From: Pseudoneurospora amorphoporcata
Taxonomy: Eukaryota; Ascomycota; Sordariomycetes; Sordariales; Sordariaceae
Assembly: GCA_033297205.1 (NCBI GenBank)
Contig: MU859087.1
Span: forward strand, 62,001-126,000
Length of the DNA stretch: 64,000 nucleotides
Reading direction: 5' to 3'
A program made the position numbers and the translations under genes. Below the pieces are notes generated by a model, which saw only the letters and a list, made by a program, of their open reading frames with translations, was not told the origin of the DNA and did no database searches. This document shows positions 57,584-64,000 of the stretch, one piece after another (position 1 is the stretch's first letter; each line of letters opens with the position of its first letter).

Positions 57584-60500
57584 TAGGTGCTTGCTTGCGA
57601 AGAAGGTCCCTGCTATTGCATGGTTACAGTTGCATTAGGTTTTGACCTCAGGGGGTGGCGAGTTTCCTCACACTAAAACTGCCTGTCCGGATGGGTAGTG
57701 TACACCCACCGAAATTTGAACCACGATCGGTGAATTTTTGTGCTAACCAAGACCAGACTAGACATGCCCGGAAGGCCGAGACGGATAGCGACGCAATGAT
57801 GATGATGGAGAGGACACCAAAGACCATGTGACGTGCCGTTTCACGGAGTCGGCGAGACGTTCCGCCTCCATGCTTTTCGAGATTTCCAGGGTCGGAGACT
57901 CGCGGGAATTGAGGCCGGGATACGGAGCAAGCGCTCCATCCAGCTCCACGTGGTCGTGTGTCAAAACTGCCCCTTTCAAGCGGCTTTGCCCATGTGTTCG
58001 ATCGTTCGGAAGGGTTCTTTGTTCGCCTCATCTGTACAGTTTTCCGTCCGATCTGGACTCGAAAGAGGGATCGTCCCGAGCGCTGGGTCAGCCAAATCCC
58101 AGATGGCCGACAGGCCCCGACGGCCCCCCACACCCGTTAAAGTTCACCCCGTCCCACCGAGAAAGACCATGGCTGACTTGTGGGGCCATGGAAGATACGG
58201 TTGAGCTTCTAGAAACAGAGCAAAAAATGGCCAGCCAGGAACATCAGCATGGCATGGCACGTAGAGATGGGATGGCAGGTTGGTCAGCCCAAGGGCCCGC
58301 AGCGGGCAAGCCTGATAGCCCAGCAGCATCCAGTCGCATTCAACTGTCGCAGTGATATAGGTAGGCCAAAGCAACCCTGATTATTAATCTCTAGGTGACC
58401 GACTCGCGACAATGCAAGTCAATGCTCGCTCACCTGCGCAATTGTGATTTGGGGTGTTCTTGAGGATCTCCAGAGCCCGTCCTTTCTTTGGCAGCGCTGG
58501 AAAAGGGAAGAGGCTCGTCGTCGTCGATAAGCTCGTCCACGGTGGATACTCATCATATTGGCCAGCCGCGTAATAATGGATGAGATGTGGAAAGAAAGCG
58601 GGCCATTTCTGTGAGTGTCAAAAGTCTGAGACTGCCGAGCCAGATTTGTGGAGCCAGAAGCGCGTCCTGATCCTTGCCCATTTGAGAGTAAAAAGGGGAA
58701 TCCTTGTCCATCGGACTTTGGACGTTTTGGAATCTTTCTCTCCCTAGTCGTGTTAATTATAGTTTTGATCCTGAACATGGGATCCTGTTTACCGCGCGGG
58801 GCTTTGAAGCGGTCCTTGAGGTGTCCAACAGTGGTTACGCGGTTTTGCCTTGCCGCCATTCCCACAATGCTGCTGAGACGGGACTACACCACAATGTAGA
58901 GTATCCCGATCTTACATCAGTAATATAGCTCCCGCCATCTGCCCAACCCACGGCAAGATCGCAGAGTAGGTACACTTCTGTCAGCATTGACTTCTTCAGC
59001 GGTGACCCCTCTTCTCCTGATGCCACCTCGTCACGTCGCGGACAGATTGCAGCCCACACTCATCCACGTGCGTGTTGAGCGGAGACAAGCACATGCAGTA
59101 AAAGATCACAATGAATTCGGTAACATGGTTGGCACCTCTGAGCAATCAGGAGGTACGTTCGTGTTGTGTAAAGAGGCAGACGCATGGTAGGACTGAAATT
59201 TAGAATCTTACAGCAACATTGCATGGTCTGTGTTTGCCTTGACCGTCATCATGACCAGCATCACTATGGGCAGTTACGCTGAAAAAAGGTAGTATTGAGA
59301 CCGGAGCAAATCCATTAAATGCCTCCTTCGATAGAAAGAGGTTCATGCCGCATAATGGTGCTACAAACTCAAGGTACCTAGGTAATTGGCGGTCAGGAGA
59401 GATCCCATTTGATGCTGCACATCTCTTACCACGCTTGCCGGCTGCATAACCTCAGCTGTGCCCACCCCCTGTTCACCGCAGCATGCGCACCAATGTGCCT
59501 TTTTGTTACACAACGCACTGCAAATGCGTCGTGGTCATTGGCTGCCAGAGTCTTGGTTCGGGATGATTTCCACGTGCTGTGAGCACTTTTCCACGTGAGT
59601 TTCAGCGCCATGTAGTGTGTGGTGTGGGCTGTGTAGGATCAACTTCCACCTTTTGCAGTTGACAGCATGCTTCTGCACACGTGGAGGCGCTGCCGCCGTC
59701 CAGCCTTTTCCGACGGCCTGCGTAATATCATCCAAAAGCTTGACTTGTCTCGCTTCCAGAGTCGTGTCGCACAATATAGAATAAAAAGAACAAGGGCAGA
59801 ACAAGCGAAGGGCATAATGCTTCCAACTAAGATGTGGACAAATGGTTTATGAAGTGAGCGAAACAGATGTTCTTTTCAAAGAAACAATAACCGTATCAAG
59901 AGCCCAACTCTTTTCCCACGTCTTTATTCAATTGATCTGAGCAGGAATTGAAGCAATTGAAGCAAATCAAAATGAAGGCACGTGCACCGCTTTTTAGACC
60001 AGGATCAGCCTTGCACCGTCTAAAACCATCGACAAATTCATGATTATAACATTACAAAATTTCGCAGAGCCCACAAATTTTGCGCAAGGCTCCATACTGG
60101 CACCAGTTCGGCATCTAGTTCTACGCCGTAGCCACTCCCTCACATCCAATGGCTCCATTGGCACACCGTTTCCACCATTGGCACCTCGTCATCGTCGTTG
60201 TTCACCAGCGAAGAGATGCGTGTGAGATGTCAAAGCGAAACGGGAGCTGGGCGAACTGGGGAATACACTAGTGTAGTGTCTTGGAAGTCGATCGTGTTCC
60301 TGAGGTTTACGTAAGTGGTCACATGATGGGATGAGATCTGACATTGCCCGGCATTTTTCATCAATTGTCCGACTTCTAGTGAGATCTGTGAAGAAAGGGA
60401 TCCATTGATGCTGATAAGACATTATGCTTCGTATATAAATATGAAGCGACAAGCGATTGACATCTTACCGCGGGCGCGCGCACGTTGCGCTGTGGCTTAC

Positions 60501-61282
60501 CTACGGTACTACCCGTGCGAGTGGGCCAGCCGACGCCCGCGCTGCTGAGCCATGGCCCATAGACGACAGGACACTCACGAAAAGTGAGCATTGGAAACAA
60601 CAAGAGGGAAACATCGTGGCGAGATGACATGTTTAAAATCATATATTTATTGATGCCATATCAGTCACGCAACTGGAACGGTCGCCTTTGGGAAGGATCA
60701 GGCCAATGATGCCGAGGGAAATGAGGTACGGTTGTCCATAAGATACAGATTTGCAATTATTGGCTCACATCTCCGGTGTCCGGGTCCTCCGTATTCTGCA
60801 CAGTGTCAATAATTGCTACAAGACCTGCCATCTGAAGCAGCAGCATATTGCAAAAGATCCCTGGAGCCACGCGCACTGCAACGAACTACTTCCTTTTCGT
60901 CCTGAAGATTTCGCTCGTTCCCCAATCAGACTTTTTCCCACAAACGCTTCGTGTTCTCCACCATTTTGGCAATTTGGCCACACAAGCCTCAATCAGCATT
61001 GAGGGAAATCCCATCGTCGCAACGCTGACCGCCCTTTTTCGGTTTCTCGGGAAAGATCTGTGTGTTTCTTGCCAATCTCTCGGCAGCTCCTCCCCGCCTC
61101 ACTCATACGTGAGCCAGATGACACATGGTAGATGACCGTGCCAGCGTTCAGTCTGTATCCAACCTCACGATACGCTTAAGCTGCTACCGATCGCATTCAA
61201 GCAGTCCGGCAACACGATGAGGGATTGATCTGGTATGATAATCCCTTCTCCCACAATCTATCTCCGAGTTTCCGGTACCGCA

Positions 61283-61390
61283 TACCCGTGCCACGCCGCC
61301 CACTTCCCTTAAGTGGACACCACCTCTAACCCTAACCTGGCCGTTTGGCTGGTGTGGCCGTACTTGTACTATTAGTGAGCACCCACTTTA
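61283..61390. mobile_element. Rearranged relative of the 5008-5425 inverted-repeat element
   Basis: TACCCGTGCCACGC at the left equals the outer terminal sequence of the 5008 element. The stretch 61322-61390 matches the reverse complement of 5058-5128, sharing CTAACCCTAACCT, the TGGCTGGT-like segment and CACCCACTTTA. Most of the interior of the 418 bp copy is missing, so this is probably an internally deleted copy. Its inner end abuts another inverted-repeat element. Confidence 0.55.
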
Positions 61391-61669
61391 TTCTCACTCA
61401 AGGGGGATTTATCTCCACCTGCCTCACTAGACTCAACATAGTATAGCCGGGCCGTCAGTCCCACTTATACCCACTTTTTCAGCCGCAGGTCCATCTGCCA
61501 GTGCGCGCTCTTTTTGCCAAGAAAGCTGTGCCAACAAGGGGCCCACTTATCCTATCCCTGTGCACCAGTAAAACCCCCTTGTTTAGCCACGCAGATTATC
61601 CTGGCTGCAGGCGCTCCACCAGATGTGCTAAACTGCTTGTGAGTTAGATAAATCCCACTTGAGCGAGAA
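61391..61669. mobile_element. Second inverted-repeat element, 279 bp
   Basis: The ends at 61391-61414 and 61646-61669 are inverted copies of one another, matching at 22 of 24 positions. The shared outer part reads TTCTC(A/G)CTCAAG. The interior has no open frame but contains several CCCACTTAT-like direct repeats. It starts exactly where the preceding repeat diverges from its relative at 5008-5425, so it may be an insertion into that element or its unrelated distal half. No target duplication is clear. Confidence 0.5.
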
Positions 61670-64000
61670 AAACGGTACACGGTCCTTTCCACAACAAGAT
61701 CATGGTTATCTTGCAAGCGAGCAGAGACTCTGTGTGGGTTTTACGGAGCCAAATGTGCAGTAGCGTCTTCTGGGAAAGGAAACGCGAGGCCAAAAAGAGT
61801 CCGACTCCGCGACTTCATCCCACTTGACCGCGTGCCAGTGTCTTTGCGTCGCATCGCCGTTTGCGAATGCCGAGATAGACAACCGCACCAAAGGCGGTCA
61901 CTTGAAAAGGACGGTGATGATTTCGCAAATTCCGTATTCGGGATATGTCAACCGTTGCCTCAACCACGGAGACCACCAGCTTTCGGCTTAGCAAGAGCCT
62001 CCCCCGTCTCCGGATTCCGAGAAAGTCGACTCTACCCGGTGCTTAAAATACAACACGCAGTCATCGTTAGTGCAGTTCATTGTGTAAACGCGGTAGGCTC
62101 GTTTGGCCCAGTTGGTTTCCGGAAAAAGATAATCAGACGAGAAGAGAGTTGCGGTGACCCTTTTGGCATCTCGGCTGCATACCTTGCAGCCATGCCATTG
62201 CCACGCGACACGATCCGCAGATGCGGAAGCCGCAAACTGGACCTTGAACGGGACGGAAGACGGGCGACGGGTTCAACTTTCCCGTCATCTGTTGCTTCCT
62301 GCCATCAGTGCGGTGAGTTCCGTACGAAGTAGTCGATACTATCTCCGATAGAAACTGTGAAATCTCAAACGTTCAACGTGACTTTCCTTTTCTTACTGTG
62401 CGCGCAGCAAACCCCGGTGTAATTGCCCCGCTCATAGATCGGCCGACAGGACTTCTGCCTCGCGACCTGCGTTGAAGACTTGCCGTTACTGTGACAGTAA
62501 CCTCACAATCGTGACACCCGGCCACGTTCAACCCGACACTGCGTCATTTGAATCCCTCGGCTTCACACATGACTGTTCCTTGCGCCATTTTGCCTACTTT
62601 AAAATCTACACCTGTCTGTGAAGTCTGCCCGGGGAAAGGCAGAGAATAAGAGAGCGTCCTTGCGTACCTACACTAACCAAGCCTAGTCAACTTATCGCCC
62701 ATCGCACGCCTTTCCGCTGCGCGGTCACCCTGCGCTTTCTTTTCGCGAAAAACCCCAGATCACGACAACAGACGTCCCTACCTCCCTTCCAACCGCAGGC
62801 TGAGAATATTTTTCGTGACAGGAGCTCAGATTTCGGCGGCCTGCTTCACCCAGGGGTTCGCTCATCACAACAGCGACGCAGCGGGTGCGCCTGTCTCTTA
62901 GGTGATCGGTGCGGTCGTGCGAGGTGCCTCAGACGTCGTCCTTTCACGCAAACCTTTGGGCGGTCCTCCCGTGTGCTTTTATACACGGTTCGCTCGCACA
63001 ATAGCAGACGCAGGCTGCGGCGGGGTTTCGTCCAGCGGCAAGTGACATGCGAGACAGGTTCAGAGATGTCGCACGAGGGCGTGATTTATCAGTCTTGGGC
63101 AATTGGCGGAAAGGTAGGTGTTCCTCAACCGTTGATTCCTGTATCTTTTTGCAGGTCTTCCCCCCCCGGCCCTTGGTGAGGTCCTCAGGCCGGCTGGGAG
63201 CCTGGGTTTATGCCAATGGGAGTGCTCACTTGGTGGTGGCATCCACCTGAATTTCACAATGGTCCATCTCTTGATACCACGGCGTCCCTACCTTACCCTT
63301 TTGCCGGTCAATCCCTTGCTCTTCCCTGTTTTTTTTTGTGTGGCTTTTCTTCGGGGGAAACTCCCGCTGGGATCACTGTCCCTTGTCCCTGAGACGAGAC
63401 GGGCATGCCCTGGTCCATCGTGAACTCCTGGCAAGCCCAAGGCCGGCTGACATCCTGGCTTGGGTGCTGGCTTCCTTGCGAGCGAGTGGTGGGCAAAAGT
63501 AGTCTTGAGTGGGTGAGTGTCGCACTTAAAAAGAAGAGAGAGAGGGCATCCACTCGGGGCCACTTTGGTTTCTAGCTGCTGCTAGCGCAGTGCTCGTGGC
63601 CTCCTCGTGCCTCGTCCGGGCATGGAATTGCCTTTTCGGAGTCTCCTTCTTTGTGTGCCCCAGTGCCCCCTTGTCACTCCCGCCCACCGTACACTTGACT
63701 GCCCTCTGCACCAGAACCGGTCTACTGAATCCACTCTCTCCCACTCCATCCACTGCACCCACTCTGCACTCAGTCACAGCCTGCAGTCTGCACTCTTCAG
63801 CGCTGCACCCATCGTACCTGCTCCACACTGCATGTGCCCCACTGCAAATGCCTTGGCTGGTTCATTGCTTCCAGTACCTTGTAGCATTCGAGCCCGGCAT
63901 CCCATTGAGCAGCAAGCACTGGACACTGGATGGACCCGGTTCTGACCAGCTCTGACCAGTCGGCTGTCGTGGCCGACCATCCCTCTTTTATTTGAACCGA

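Larger units (their letters stand above)
52541..59984. promoter_or_regulatory. Cluster of twelve CACGTG palindromes
   Basis: CACGTG occurs at 52541, 54076, 54980, 55230, 56481, 56701, 57947, 59065, 59571, 59592, 59678 and 59979. About two would be expected in 7.4 kb under equal base use. Three of them fall within 113 bp (59571-59683). The motif is the core site of bHLH factors such as Pho4/NUC-1. No gene was found here to be regulated, so the role is open. Confidence 0.4.
50780..64000. other. Gene-poor right flank
   Basis: I can support no complete gene in this 13.2 kb. It holds an AT-rich patch (51120-51180), a 28 bp A-run (55411-55438), a possible exon (57132-57296), a 283 bp TIR element (57301-57583), a dense set of CACGTG palindromes (52541-59984), and two linked repeat elements (61283-61669). 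The last 1.4 kb (62600-64000) is C/T-rich with many CCACTC/CCACTG motifs, like the promoter or long 5' leader of a plus-strand gene beyond the window. Longer frames such as 54983-55588 and 57648-58133 lack family resemblance and run through low-complexity sequence. Confidence 0.55.

Noticed and set aside
57648..58133. 161-codon minus-strand frame with one hydrophobic run
   Set aside because: A single hydrophobic stretch in otherwise random sequence; no consistent coding bias and no splice model that extends it.

Overview
The window looks like nuclear DNA of a filamentous ascomycete, most likely a Sordariomycete and possibly of the order Sordariales; this is inferred from protein style and is not proven. 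The genes have short spliceosomal introns, mostly 50-110 bp, with GT..AG ends. The protein families are typical of Pezizomycotina: a Zn2Cys6 regulator of PPR1/UaY type, a PHO84-type phosphate permease, a hamartin (Tsc1) homologue, an AlkB protein with CUE and GRF domains, and a SigF-like NTF2 protein. No bacterial, phage or CRISPR features are present.

Layout: about 9.2 kb at the left (1-9251) and 13.2 kb at the right (50780-64000) hold no gene I can support. They carry short inverted-repeat elements, tRNA-like debris, A-tracts and microsatellites. Between them is a compact block of 16 supported genes plus one uncertain small ORF. In order: MFS transporter (+), Zn2Cys6 regulator (+), AlkB-like dioxygenase (-), Pex7 (+), NTF2-like membrane protein (-), RS-rich single-pass membrane protein (-), uncertain small ORF (-), Tsc1/hamartin (-), DJ-1/PfpI protein (+), mitochondrial ribosomal protein uL23m (+), METTL4-like MT-A70 methyltransferase (-), Leu5-type mitochondrial carrier (+), high-affinity phosphate permease (-), Hgh1 (-), bystin/Enp1 (+), proline-rich protein of unknown function (+), and Cdc73 of the Paf1 complex (+). 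Exon models were built by hand. Every model with exact exon limits has an exon sum divisible by three.

Functional links: most genes are housekeeping and do not form a metabolic cluster. Hgh1 (eEF2 folding) and bystin (40S assembly) share a 512 bp divergent promoter. The MFS transporter sits beside a PPR1/UaY-like regulator and has a CGG-N6-CCG site just upstream of its start. The phosphate permease has a CACGTG core in the favoured Pho4/NUC-1 context in its upstream region.

The most unusual items are: (i) a family of inverted-repeat elements, with one 418 bp copy at the left and a rearranged relative at the right that abuts another inverted-repeat element; (ii) a 283 bp element with TA flanks next to an exon-like ORF; (iii) a roughly six-fold excess of CACGTG palindromes over uniform expectation between 52.5 and 60.0 kb in gene-free DNA; (iv) an AlkB enzyme that carries its own ubiquitin-binding-type CUE domain and a GRF zinc finger.
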